DNA of 64,000 bases from assembly GCF_027595985.1 (NCBI RefSeq), contig NC_073303.1:370152386-370216385 (forward strand). Reading direction: 5' to 3'. Below the pieces are notes generated by a model that was not told where the DNA came from, did not search any database, and saw only the letters and a list, made by a program, of their open reading frames with translations. A program made the position numbers and the translations under genes. How positions within the stretch are numbered: the stretch's first letter is position 1; the number at the start of each line of letters is the position of its first letter. Positions 41,186 to 52,163 of the stretch are shown here, piece after piece. The DNA comes from Sorex araneus. Taxonomy: Eukaryota; Chordata; Mammalia; Eulipotyphla; Soricidae.

Positions 41186-41203
41186 CCTCACTTGACATGC
41201 TTT

Positions 41204-43104
41204 GTATCGTTACTGTTTCCCTGAATATTTCAGATAACCCATTTCAGTCAACATCACAACACAGGACTTGGAGAGACTCCAATTAAACTAAACACTGAGC
41301 ATGGAGTTATGAGGGCACTCCCCAAAGGTGCCTCAACCACCATGTCTGGTGGACGTGGGAGATTTTAAGGCCACCAGTTGTGGCAGTGGGGGAGCACAGA
41401 TATTTTTGACTTTCTAGAAGAGCTAAGCGCTAATGTGTCTTATCAGCATAAACAATACACTATCAACTGGAAACATGGGTTTCAACACGAAAGCTCTCTC
41501 TCTGATTCCTGCTGAGTTCTTCTGCTTAGTGGGAGATCCTAACTAACCTTACCAGGAAAACTCTGGCTATTCATATGCTTTCTTGGATTTATTTATGTTA
41601 TAGAAAATCTGATCATTTCACAGTCTCAATTTGTCAAATCATAGTCTCAATTCATTAATAAGTAGTGTCACATCCCAGATCTGAAATTAAGGCCGTAGTA
41701 TTTCAAGTGTTGGTGCACCAGTAATGTCATTTCACCTTGGAGTTAATAACCTCAGGTAAGTCCCTTGCAACCTTAAAAATCTTCTCTGGGTTCAGGACCC
41801 CTGTTACCAAAGTTGCCTTGTTGGTCAATTAACTTGGCCAATGAGCAACTTTCAGGGCGCTCTCTCTGTGCAGTTCTATTCTCTCTACTACCCAACCCCA
41901 AATTCCACTTCATGCTTCTGTTCTGCTTGATCTTTTCTTACAGAGTTGGAACAGGTGGAGCCCCCTGGAGATTTCTTCTCCGAGGAGCATGTGCTACCTG
42001 TGGTCCTGGAATTGTCCCCTCGTCTTAGTTTCACAGCTGTTTACCATGGAAGGGGGAGTCTGATACCTGGGACTGCATGAGAATCCATACTGGGTTGGCA
42101 TTTGAGAATGGTGACTTGGACTTTCCAGCAGCCATACTTATGTTGGGAAAGATGTAGAAGAAGATACACAGATCATAAAGGAACATTTTCCAAGTGGAGA
42201 ATTATTTTGGCAGGACTAGAAGAGATCAAAATGAGGATCAGATGCCTGTTCATGGTTTATTTGGGTTATCAGTAGATACCATCTCGGACAATTTTAGAGT
42301 TACAGTGAAAGGCGCCATTAGTTGTTTAATTGGGTGATGGAATTGTCCAGTAATGTGGTCGTGAGTCACCCTCGAAAACCCTCATAGGATTGTACAAGGA
42401 ATTCCCAGGACTGGTCCCTAGTATCTTTAATCATTAACACTGAAAAGACCCTTTATTAAGAAGACTGTTGTCTGACATTTACTAGGCTGGGATTTGGTAG
42501 CATTTCTATCTTCTAGGTTCAACTCATGGGTTCACGATTATGTTAAATATGATTTCTGTTAATGAAACATGTACATGGATGTGTACAGTCTGTCTCCTAG
42601 ACTCCATGGAATTATTAGTGCCCTTCTGGCTTTGATCTCACTGATTATTCTGGGTTCTTTTGTGTCCAACTCCGTCTTTTCCTATTTCCTCCAAATCCTC
42701 TCTAGAATGTCTACTCTTCCCCTTTTCATGGTTGACTTGGTGTGCAATCTATCCACCTTTCTCTGGTGCCACGGAACAAATCCTGTGACTCTCAGTGGGG
42801 CCATGAAGGTGCCGCCCTCTGTGGGTGCTGCATCCATAGCTGCATTGAGTCCAGTGACCCTGAATTCCTGCAGCTACAGCTCCTACTGGAAGTGCTCAAG
42901 GAATAGGTGGGTGGATGGGGAGGGTGGGCTGCACTTCAGTAAGCACAGTGGGAGCAGGGATGAGGAAACTCCCATCACTTGACCCATGAAATTTCATCCC
43001 AGTGTCCTCAAGAATGGTTGCCTTGATTTTCCAGTTTTCTTCAGGTATGGAGGCAGTTATTTCAACTGCTAAAAAAAGTTTATATAGCATAAAATATATG
43101 CTAT
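41204..43104. other. Single-copy-looking intergenic DNA
   Basis: About 1.9 kb with no recognised repeat. A 137-codon frame at 42569-42982 has no start context or family resemblance I can support. Confidence 0.4.
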
Positions 43105-43730
43105 TTATGTAAGGACAAGCCTCACACATGAAGGGACTGGCAGAGGAATCCAGGTGTGTGGGACCTGGGGCTGAAATCTCCAAGCCTGCTCAGATTGGGA
43201 CTGGGCTTCTCCACCCAGATCCCCCATTTTCCAGTAGCTTGGCAGCCACACCCACAAACTGCCCCTGGTGCCGTGTAATCGCACTAATGGCCAACATCCA
43301 GAGACTATAAGACCAAGCTCCTGGAAAACATCTAATAGCCTTGTTCTTCCTCCTGGAGAACCTGACAAGCTACCAAGAGTCTATTGCCTGCATGGGAGAG
43401 CCTTGCAAGCTCCCCATGGCGTATTCATATCCCAAATACAGTTAGAGTATCCCAAATACCTTTTGGAGAGCCCGGCAAGCTACTGAGAGTATTTCGCCTT
43501 CATGGCAGAGCCTGGCAAGCTACCCATGGCGTATTTGATATGCCCAAAAGAGTAATGATAGGTCTCATTCCCCTGACCCTGAAAGAGCCTCCAATTATTG
43601 GAAAAGATGAGTAAGGAGAGGTTGCTAAAATCTCAAGGCTGAGTAATAGAGACATTACTGGTGCCCACTTGAGTAAATCGACGAACAGTGGGATGACAGT
43701 GATACAGTGATACAGTGATATAAAAGTTTT
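43105..43730 (+). mobile_element. Composite retroposon with a type B tail and no tRNA head
   Basis: A 5' body of about 250 bp (ACACATGAAGG, GGCTGAAATCTCCAAGCC, AATGGCCAACATCCAGAGAC) is joined to type B modules (GACAAGCTACCAAGAG, GAGCCTTGCAAGCTCCCC, TTACTGGTGCCCAC, GGGATGACAGTGATACAG). A second copy, with the body in the same order, lies at 54951-55486 on the other strand. Confidence 0.75.
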
Positions 43731-43989
43731 TGCCTTGAGATTGGGATGGGGATTGGGAAGAAGAGGACTCCGAGGTGCAGTCAACACTGACTGCATGGTT
43801 GCTCTTTATTTCAGAACCCCAGCGACTGTCCTTGGCTCGGCCTCCCCTCATATGTATCATTTCTTCAGACCTACCCACACCGGCTGAATTTCTTTTGAGC
43901 ACAGCTCCATTTCAGAAACCTGGCCCACTACTAATTTTCACATTCAGACCCAAGTCTCTAAGCTTTTATCTAAATTGCAACCTTAATAT

Positions 43990-44214
43990 GGGTGTTCACT
44001 TTGCACAAGGTCGACCTGGGTTCGATTCCTTCGACCCTCGGAGAGCCTGGCAAACTACCGGGAGTATCCCACCCGCACAGCAGAGCCTGGCAAGCTACCC
44101 GTGGCGTATTCGATATACCAAAAACAGTAACAACAAGTCTCACAGTGGAGACATTACTGGTGCCCACTCGAGCAAATCGATGAGCAACGGGATGACAGTG
44201 ATACAGTGATACAG
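43990..44214 (+). mobile_element. Type B SINE, head shortened
   Basis: CACAAGGTCGACCTGGGTTC to GATGACAGTGATACAGTGATAC. Confidence 0.92.
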
Positions 44215-45608
44215 CACTTATCATCACGTATCTAATTTTAAAATTCTGTTTATTGATCACTTCTCCCCACTAATACTCAAGCTTTTGAGGATAGGCATTA
44301 AACATTTCTCTTTTGTTGTTCCAACACAGACCCTGGATGGACTGCATAGAGACACTCTCTATATCTGTTGACAATATGACCTAAATACCGAGAGTGTTTT
44401 CTGATTCCCAGAGTTGGAAAGTGAAAACAGCGTGCATGAGACAGTAGGGGAGAAGACTAATGAGCTTTAAATCTTTAGAAGTTCAGTGAAATCTTGGGAC
44501 TGCAAAGCTTAAGTTGACAGTTCTAAGAGGATGGGCCTTTAACGAAATCAAAGGACACTGTGTAGAAAAATATTTTATTTCTATAGGCATAGTCTATACA
44601 GAGAAAGATGGTGAGCAAGCTCATGCATTGCCAGCAAAAGGCGGAAGGTGTGAGAAATCCTTTGTGTTGAATGCTGCTCTTTAGGCTGTCACATTTGAGG
44701 AGAGCTAACGGCCATGGGGGGTCAGCTGACTCTGCAAGGATACGCACAAAATGAAGGAGGCTTCGAGACTACCTGAGTTCAAGGACTTGATAAGAGGGAA
44801 CATATCTGTTTAGTGTTTGCTGATGGCATTGGTCTAGTGAATGGTGTCACTAGCTCCTAATGTTAAGAATTGTGACTGTTTTTTGGTGCCAATAAATCCA
44901 GTTGCATTTTGTTCCACTTTTACGCTGAATGGCAGCCTCTTTGTCAATGGTGTGCTCTGAGCTCCATTGTCTTAGAGGTGAGACAACGGTTAGAACTGCT
45001 TGTGAGACAAGATTTGCGTTTGTGTCAAGATGGCAAGGATATTGCCCAGAGAAAACACTTATTGAAGCATTGCTACTTGTCAACTTTTTTCAGTATTTTA
45101 CCAATTTATTCTTGCAGCTCTAGATGACATCACTGCTTTAGATGATGTCAGGTGACGTCACACACAGCACTAGATGATGTCAGATGACATTTAGACTAGG
45201 TAGGAACTTGCCTGAGGCCACTACTTTTGAGAGTTGGCTCAAGGTTTCAAAGTCTTTGCTGTCTTTAGCTTTAGGCTTTAGTGACTCCCTGCCCTTGGGG
45301 AAATCGGAGAAGGGGCTGCACTGGCCTGGATGCTAACCCTCCTTCTGCAACAAACAGCTCCTCTCCAAATCTACATTTTGGGCCAACTCAGGCTAGTGTC
45401 TCAGATGTGTTGTTGCAGTTTCCCATCTCATCACTAGATGGCAGATTTGGTTGCAGGGTGAGGTGGAGATAGGTGAGGAGATTTGCAAATCCTTGACAAA
45501 AGAGTTAATAGACTATTTCAACTGTTATAAATATTTTGCCACATTTCTACTTACTAAACTAGTCAGTAGCTCAATTTTTCCTCTTCCTTTGTCTAATGTT
45601 TATAATTT
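44215..45608. other. Single-copy-looking intergenic DNA
   Basis: No recognised retroposon. Open frames are short and non-homologous to serpins. Contains the octamer cluster at 45125-45190. Confidence 0.45.
45125..45190. promoter_or_regulatory. Cluster of CRE-like octamers
   Basis: TGACATCA (45125-45132), TGATGTCA (45143-45150), palindromic TGACGTCA (45153-45160), TGATGTCA (45175-45182) and TGACATTT (45185-45192) within about 70 bp. TGACGTCA is the consensus CREB/ATF site. Function is inferred only; it could be a local tandem duplication. Confidence 0.4.
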
Positions 45609-45856
45609 CTCAGAAGCAATAGCATAGCAGGTAGGGTATTTGCCTTGCATGCGGCTTACCTGGGTTCGATTCCTCTGTCTCTCTCGGAGATCCCAGCAAG
45701 CTACTGAGAGTATACACCTGCATGGCAGAGCTTGGCAAGCTACCTGTGGCATATCCGATGTGCCAAAAACAGTAACAAGAAGTCTCACAATGGAGTTGTT
45801 ACTGGTGCCCGCTCGAGCAAATTAATGAGCAACAGGATGACAGTGATACAGTGCTA
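45609..45856 (+). mobile_element. Type B SINE
   Basis: TCTCAGAAGCAATAGCATAG, GCTTACCTGGGTTCGATTCC to GATGACAGTGATACAGTGC. Confidence 0.92.
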
Positions 45857-46217
45857 TAAATCAGTATATTTGCGGCCTCATTCATGCCTATCTCTATAAC
45901 AATACATCTGAAACTTTTATTTTCTTTTCTCCATGTCCCAAACACTTAATTTTAAGAATGTCTCCTCATTCTCTTCATTTCAAAAATTGAAACAACTTTC
46001 AATTTTTGCAGAAAAGCTGCGTACATAGTACAAAGACTTTTTTAAGAAACAGCTCCATTTTCTATGATGTTAATGTTTCCTGCTAATATTCTGCAACATT
46101 TGGTCCATAACACAATGTTTCTTAACATTTCCTGTGATGCAAAGCTCCTTTGTGTTTCCTTGTGTTTATTTAAACTATGAACTTCTTCAATTGTAATTCC
46201 CATTAATTTACTTATTT

Positions 46218-46340
46218 AGGGCTTGGGGGTTCATGCAATGGGATTCCCAGGGCTCACTCCTGGGAGTGTTATGGGGGTATATATGGTGCTGAGGATGGAA
46301 CCTCAGTCAGAGCTATGAAAGGCGTGTCTTATCCCTGAAC
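46218..46340 (-). mobile_element. Type A SINE remnant
   Basis: GGGGTTCATGCAATGGGATT, TCCTGGGAGTGTTATGGGGG, GGATGGAACCTCAGTCAG. Confidence 0.6.
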
Positions 46341-46342
46341 TG

Positions 46343-46506
46343 TAGCACTGTAGCACTATCATCCCGTTGCTCATCAATTTCCTCGAGCAGGTACCAGTAA
46401 CGTCTCCATTGGGAGACTCCTTGTTACTGTTTTGGGCATATCAAATACACCACAGGTAGCTTGCCAGGCTCTGCTGTGCAGGTGGGTACTCTCAGTAGCT
46501 TGCTGA
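46343..46506 (-). mobile_element. Type B SINE, 5'-truncated
   Basis: GTAGCACTATCATCCCGTTG to CTCTCAGTAGCTTGCTG; the tRNA head is missing. Confidence 0.88.
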
Positions 46507-47040
46507 ATGCACGTGGCACAGATGAGGAGAGAAGCAGGGTCTGTGGTTGATTTCACGCCCACACGCACACTTTCCTGTTGAGTAAGAACAATCTGCTGAA
46601 ATTAAAGCACAGACCGAAGACCTCCTTGGACATCTAACTACCAGTTTCCCAGTGAAGTTTTTCCACTTCAGCCCTCTAGCGGTGAGTGTACCAGTTGCTC
46701 CATCCGCTCTGCAGTACTTGATATTATCACTTCCATCGACAGCCGTCACTCCAGAGGGTGCCTAGTGGTACCTTACTGTGGTCCTCACGCACATCTTCCA
46801 GGTGACTAATAATATTGAGAAACTTTTTACATATGTCTGGACATAGGTTGTCTTTCTTTATGAGTTTCTGTTGAAATCTTTCATACAGTTTTCTACTTGG
46901 TTATCTTGTATTACTAATTTTTCAAATTACTTTAGATATTCTGGATAACAGATCTTTGTCAAAAATGATTATTGCAAATATCATCGAAGAGCTTATGATT
47001 TTTTTCTCTCTTAAACGTGACTTTCTATAGTCATTCTTAA

Positions 47041-48280
47041 TAATTAAAAATTTTTTAAATTAGTGAATCGCCGTGAGGTACAGTTATAGACTTACAAACT
47101 TTCGTGCTGTGTTTCAGTCATACAATGGTTGAGTACCCATCCCTCCAACAGTGCCCATTTTCCACCACCAATGGTCTCAGCATCCCTCCCCCCACCTCCA
47201 CCCCATACTCTTCATCTCACCCTGCCTCTGTGGCAGGGCATTCCCTTTCACTCTCTCTCTCCTTTTGGGTGTTGTGGTTTGCAATAGAGGTATTAAGTGG
47301 CCATCATGTTCGGTCTGTAGTTTACTTTCAGCCCGCATCTCCCATCCTGAGTGGGCCCTTCCAGCACCCTTTACTTGGTGGTCCCTTCTCTATCTGAGCT
47401 GTTTTTTTCCCCCGGCATGCGATGCTGGCTTCTAAGCTGTGGGGTAATCCTCCTGGTACTTATCTCTACTATTCTTGGTTGTTAGTCTCACATTCTGTTA
47501 CATTATATTCCACAAATAAGTGCAATCTTTCTATGTCTGTCCCTCTCTTTCTGACTCATTTCACTTAACATGATACTTTCCATGTTGATCCATCTATATG
47601 AAAATTTCATGATTTCATCTTTTCTAACAGCTGCAGAGTATTCCATTGTGTAGTTATACAAAAGTTTCTTTAACCAGTCATCTGTTCTCGGGCACTTGGT
47701 TTTTTTTCTTTCCAGATTTTGGCTATTATAAAGAGTGCTGCAATGAACATATTGCAGAGTGCAGATGGCATTTCTACTATACTTTTTTGCATCTCCGGGA
47801 TATATTCACAGAAGTGGTATTCCTGGGTCAAATGGGAGCTCAGTTTCTAATTTTTTGAGAATCATCCATACTGTTTTCCAAAAGGGATTAACCAGTCGGC
47901 ATTCCCACAAGCACTGAAGGAGAGTCTCTTTCTCCCCACATTTGTGCCAACACGGGTTGCTTTTGTTCTTTTGGATGTGGGCTAATCTCTCTGGTGTCAG
48001 ATGGTATCTCATGGTTGTTTTGATCTGCATCTCCCTGATGATTAGTGATGAGGAGCATTTTTGTATGTGTCATTTGGCCATTCGGATTTCTTCTTTGAAT
48101 AAGTTTCTGTTCATTTCATAGCCCCATTTGCTGATGGTATTGAATATTTGATTCTTCTGGAGTTCAACCAGTGCCTTATAAAACCTTTGATGTCAACCCC
48201 TTATCAGATGGTATTGAGTGGATATCCTTTCCCATTGTGTAGATTGTCTTTGTATTCTGAGCACTGTATCTTTTTTTTTA
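47041..48280 (-). mobile_element. L1 3' end, about 1.2 kb
   Basis: 3' UTR (CCATCCCTCCAACAGTGCCC) followed by the complement of the ORF2 C-terminus: GTCAAATGGGAGCTCAGTTTC, the Cys-motif region near 47880-47990, GATCTGCATCTCCCTGATGA. Frame broken by substitutions. Confidence 0.9.
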
Positions 48281-48416
48281 ACACTTGAAATGAATCTGTA
48301 TTTAAACTTTATACAAATGGACAAAATAGACATATTCTACAGAGTCAAGACATAGGTTTTGGTTTTCATAAAGTAATAGAGCATGGCATATTCTTTTCCA
48401 TTTTAAAATGAGTATG

Positions 48417-48583
48417 GGGCTAGAGAGATAGTGCAGCAGGTAAGAAGCTTGTTTTGGATACAGGACCCAGGTTCCATCCCCGGCATCTCATATATTCCTC
48501 CAAGCACTTTCAGGAGAAATTCCTGAGTGCAGAGACAGGAGTAAAATATGAGTATCACTCAGTGTGACCAAAATAAAAAAATT
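48417..48583 (+). mobile_element. Type A SINE (diverged)
   Basis: GGGGCTAGAGAGATAGTGC, CCAGGTTCCATCCCCGGCATC, CCTGAGTGCAGAGACAGGAG. Confidence 0.85.
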
Positions 48584-48589
48584 AATTAG

Positions 48590-49270
48590 TTGATTGGTTC
48601 ATTCATTGAATGAAAGTATTCCAAAGATAAACCAATGGCTCATATCCCTAGTTTCTTGTTGAGAAATACCTTTTAGGGAGTAAGGGAGATTGGGGCCAGC
48701 AAATCTTCTTCAAGTCTATGATTTGAAGGCTGAATATGCTTTCTCCCTGCCAGCATCCCACACGGGGTTGCAGTTATTCCTGGGTCACGTCCCTCTCTCA
48801 GCGGGAGGGAGCTTGGTTCTCACTGAGCCCTGCCCGGCTATTTCTGCAGCAAGTTCCAGAGACACTGCACAAAGATTGTTCACACTTTGGTGTCCTTGTC
48901 ACAGAAGAAACTTCCTCTCTCTGGGGAGGTGGTTCATGAAGGCAGGGGGTGCATGCTATGGAAAGGGGGCCTGTGTGTGAGTGTCCTAGAAAGTCACACG
49001 ACACGGCAAAGCTCCACTGCCTGTCCGCCCCGCTCCACAGAGGATTCCTAGCAGTAAAGACTGATGGTTGCTTCATGCTTGCACGCAGAAAATGGAAACG
49101 CTCCCGTTGTTCCTCTCAAGCTGTGGAAGGAACCAGTAAATTTTTTTTTTCTGAACTTCAAGTTCAGTATTAAACTTAACTTTTGTTTACTTTAAGAACC
49201 ATATGAACATCTTATAATTCAGATTTGATATTACATCCTATTTTCAAATGCTGAATCAAATCATATGTTT
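48590..49270. other. No gene recognised
   Basis: Single-copy-looking; overlapping short frames on both strands without family resemblance. Confidence 0.45.
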
Positions 49271-49274
49271 ATCA

Positions 49275-49749
49275 AAGATTTTTTTATTCTTTAATTAGTG
49301 AGTCACCATGAGGGTACAGATACAGATTTACACATTTTCGAGCTTGTTTTTCCCTAATACAAGGTTTGCAAACACATCCCTCCACCAGTGCCCATTCTCC
49401 ACCACCAATAAACCCAGTATCCGTCCCACCCCCCAATCTCATCTCCCCCCCCACCCCACCCTGCCTCTGTGGCAGGGCATTCCCTTTTGATCTCTCTCTC
49501 CAATTGGGTGTTGTGGTTTGCAGTAGGGGTATTGAGTGGCCGTTGTCTTCAGTGATCACTGTATCTTTTAAGGTGCAGAAGCTTCTCAGTTTAAGGTAGT
49601 CCCATTTGTTTATCTCTGTTTCCACTTGCTTGGCCAATGGTGTGTCACCTTTGAAGATACCTTTAGCTTCAATGTCGTGGAGGGTTTTGCCGACTTTGTC
49701 TTCAATGTACCAGATAGATTCTGGTCTGATGTTGAGGTCTTTAATCCAT
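49275..49749 (-). mobile_element. L1 3' part of a 5'-inverted insertion
   Basis: 3' UTR (CCATTCTCCACCACCAATAA) at the left, jumping at about 49555 to ORF2 sequence (GTGATCACTGTATCTTTTAAG, GTAGTCCCATTTGTTTATC, GATGTTGAGGTCTTTAATCC). Confidence 0.88.
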
Positions 49750-50008
49750 AATTAAAACAGCATGGTACTGGAACAAAGGCAGAGCCACAGACCAATGGAA
49801 TAGGGTTGAATATCCTGACACACACCCTCAAATATATGATCATCTAATCTTTGATAAGGGAGCAAGAAATATGAAGTGGAGCAAGGAAAGCCTCTTTAAC
49901 AAATGGTGCTGGCAAAACTGGACAGCCATGCAAAAAATAGGCTCAGACATCTACCTAATACCATGCACAAAAGTCAGATCAAAGTGGATTAAAGACCTCA
50001 ACAATCTT
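49750..50008 (+). mobile_element. Inverted 5' part of the same L1
   Basis: AACAGCATGGTACTGGAAC, CTTTGATAAGGGAGCAAG, AAGTGGATTAAAGACCTCAAC: L1 ORF2 in sense orientation, adjoining the minus-strand part. Both pieces contain the GGATTAAAGACCTCAACA stretch, the short overlap typical of twin priming. Confidence 0.88.
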
Positions 50009-50009
50009 T

Positions 50010-50179
50010 TTGTTGGTTTGTCGTTGGGCCTACCTGGTAGTTCTCAAGGCTTCCTCTTGTCTTTGTGATCAAGAATTATCCCTGGCAAGTGGCATTCAGG
50101 GGACCATATGTGGTACCTGGAATCAAACCTAGCTGTTAGTTGGTAAGCATCTTCCCTGCAATACTATTGCTCCAACCCC
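50010..50179 (-). mobile_element. Type A SINE (diverged)
   Basis: GTTGGGCCTACCTGGTAG, GGGGACCATATGTGGTACC, CTATTGCTCCAACCCC. Confidence 0.8.
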
Positions 50180-50334
50180 TTTAAATTCTTGACTTTAATG
50201 AAGTAAGTTTATCAATATTTTTATTTAAAAATATTCTTTTAATCTGTCCAAATATTTAAAGGTTATAAACCAAATTACTAAAGATATTCTCTTCTGATAT
50301 TATATTTTAGAAATTTAATTTTTTGTTTTTATTT

Positions 50335-50475
50335 ATTTATTTAGTTTGGGGGACATACTCAACTCAAGGGTTACTCATGTCCATGAGATCAGGAATCACC
50401 CCTCGTGGTGCTCTGGGCACCAAATTAGATGCCAGTGGTCCAACCCAGATCTGCCGTGCTATTACTTCAGTCCCA
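50335..50475 (-). mobile_element. Type A SINE (diverged)
   Basis: GGGGGACATACTCAACTC, GGAATCACCCCTCGTGG, GCTATTACTTCAGTCCC. Confidence 0.75.
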
Positions 50476-50490
50476 AAGGACTCGAGCCAG

Positions 50491-50563
50491 TGGTTCTGCC
50501 TGTATTTTAACTGGGGATCGTTTGCATGTCAAGCAAACATGATAATCACTACACTACAGAAAA
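50491..50563 (-). pseudogene. tRNA-Val-like pseudogene (anticodon GAC)
   Basis: The minus strand gives 73 nt that follow the nuclear tRNA-Val pattern. D-arm GTGTAGTGATTATCA closely matches GTGTAGTGGTTATCA. The anticodon stem TTTGC/GCAAA encloses loop TTGACAT, with GAC at positions 34-36 (50530-50528). The acceptor is partly paired and the discriminator is A. The T arm is degraded: the loop reads TTAAAAT rather than TTCGAAA and several stem pairs are lost, as is the B box. So this is almost certainly non-functional. Mammalian valine tRNAs normally carry AAC, CAC or TAC, so GAC probably arose by decay from AAC. Confidence 0.72.
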
Positions 50564-50654
50564 TTGTGTTCTTTTTGGAGTTTTAGTGGTTTGTCATTTC
50601 TCTTAAGATCTATCCGGAATGATTTTTGTGAATGCCGTGAAGTATTCATTTTTG

Positions 50655-50830
50655 CATTTTTTTTTGTTTTTGGGTCACACCCAGCAATGCACAGGGGTTA
50701 CTCCTGGCTCTTGCACTCAGGAATTTCCCCTGGCGGTGCTTGGGGGACCATATGGGATGCTGGGAATCGAACTCGGGTAGGCTGTCTGCACAACAAACAC
50801 CCAACCTGCTGTGCTATCACTCCAGCCCCC
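50655..50830 (-). mobile_element. Type A SINE, complete
   Basis: CATTTTTTTTTGTTTTTGGG to GCTATCACTCCAGCCCC; 15-bp target-site duplication AAGTATTCATTTTTG at 50640-50654 and 50831-50845. Confidence 0.96.
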
Positions 50831-51182
50831 AAGTATTCATTTTTGAAGTTAACCTTCACTTAAAAAAATATGTAGAATAGAGAGCGTGTTGACTCAGAAC
50901 CATTCCTTAAAAGAACTTCTTCTATCATGCCCCCTCTGACCCCTTTGTGACACCTTGTTTTAAGTAAAGATCAAATGTCTGGGGCAGGGTTCTGGCTCAA
51001 GGGGTCAGTCACATACCTTGGTTGTGTGGCTCCCTGGGTTGGGTCCCCAACAGCCTCTTCACCACAACCAACTTGTCTGTTCTCTTCTATTAATCCATTT
51101 GGCAATCATTGTGCTAACATTGTCTCTCTCTTGCCCTGTTTTACTATCTGCTAATGTAGGGCTCAAGCTTTTTTATTTCTTT

Positions 51183-51348
51183 GTTTTAGGATCACACCTG
51201 TCCTTGCTCAGGACTTCCATCTGACTTTGCACTTAGAGGTCACCCCTGGCAGGACTCAGGGGGTATGTATACATAGGATGTCAGCGGTCAACCCTGGGTT
51301 GGCCACGTGGGAGGCCAGCACTCTGTCCACTGTACTATGTCTCCAGCC
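51183..51348 (-). mobile_element. Type A SINE (diverged)
   Basis: GGATCACACCTGTCCTTGC, CACCCCTGGCAGGACTCAG, GTACTATGTCTCCAGCCC. Confidence 0.82.
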
Positions 51349-51502
51349 CTCAAACCTTATTTCTGTACTCTGAGATTGTATGTTGGACTCCTTAATGTTT
51401 GATATAACATTCCGAATTAGCCCATCAATTGAAAAATACAAGCACATTTAAACATTGTTGGATTCAGGTCAAAATAGAAAAAACAATAATACTAATAATG
51501 AA

Positions 51503-51744
51503 GGGCTGGAGCGATAGCACAGCGGGTAGGGCGTTCATTTGCCTTGCATGCGACCAACCCGGGTTCGATTCCTCCGTCCCTCTCGGAGAGCCTGGCAAGC
51601 TACAGAGAGTATCCCACCCGCATGGCAGAGCCTGGCAAGCTCCCCATGGTGTATTCGATATGCCAAAAACAGTCACAACAAGTCTCACTGTGGAGACGTG
51701 ACTGGTGCCCGCTCGAACAATCGATGAGCAATGGGATGACAATG
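51503..51744 (+). mobile_element. Type B SINE
   Basis: GGGCTGGAGCGATAGCACAG to GGGATGACAATGAC; flanks CTAATAATGAA / CTAATAACGAA give an 11-bp near-perfect duplication. Extra GTTCATTT in the head. Confidence 0.94.
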
Positions 51745-51907
51745 ACTAATAACGAAAGAAAGCGGAACATTTTAAAGTAATTGACATATTTACCATACTT
51801 ATTTTTTTGAATCCATAACCATGATATATCTTGTTATTAAATCATCTTTCACCTGCTAGATTTTCTTCTTTAGTCTTCTGTGATTTTTCAAACTCCTTTA
51901 CAAATGT

Positions 51908-52151
51908 TGAACTGGAGTGATGGCACAGCGGGTAGGGCATTTGCCTTGCATGTGGCCGACCCGGGTTTGATTCCTCCGTCCCTCTCGGAGAGCCTGGCAA
52001 GCTACTGAGAGTATCCTGCCCTCATGGCAGAGCCTGGTAAGCTACCGTGGCGTATTTGATACGCCAAAAACAGTAACAGGTCTCACAATGGAGACATTAC
52101 CGGTGCTCGCTTGAGCAAATCGATGAACAATGGGACAACAGTGCTGCAGTG
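51908..52151 (+). mobile_element. Type B SINE, complete
   Basis: TGAACTGGAGTGATGGCACAG to CAACAGTGCTGCAGTG; perfect 12-bp duplication CTTTACAAATGT at 51896-51907 and 52152-52163. Confidence 0.95.
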
Positions 52152-52163
52152 CTTTACAAATGT

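Noticed and set aside
42569..42982. 137-codon frame with hydrophobic start
   Set aside because: Looked membrane-like at first (ISLIILGSFVSNSVFSYFL), but there is no family match and the downstream composition is not coding-like.
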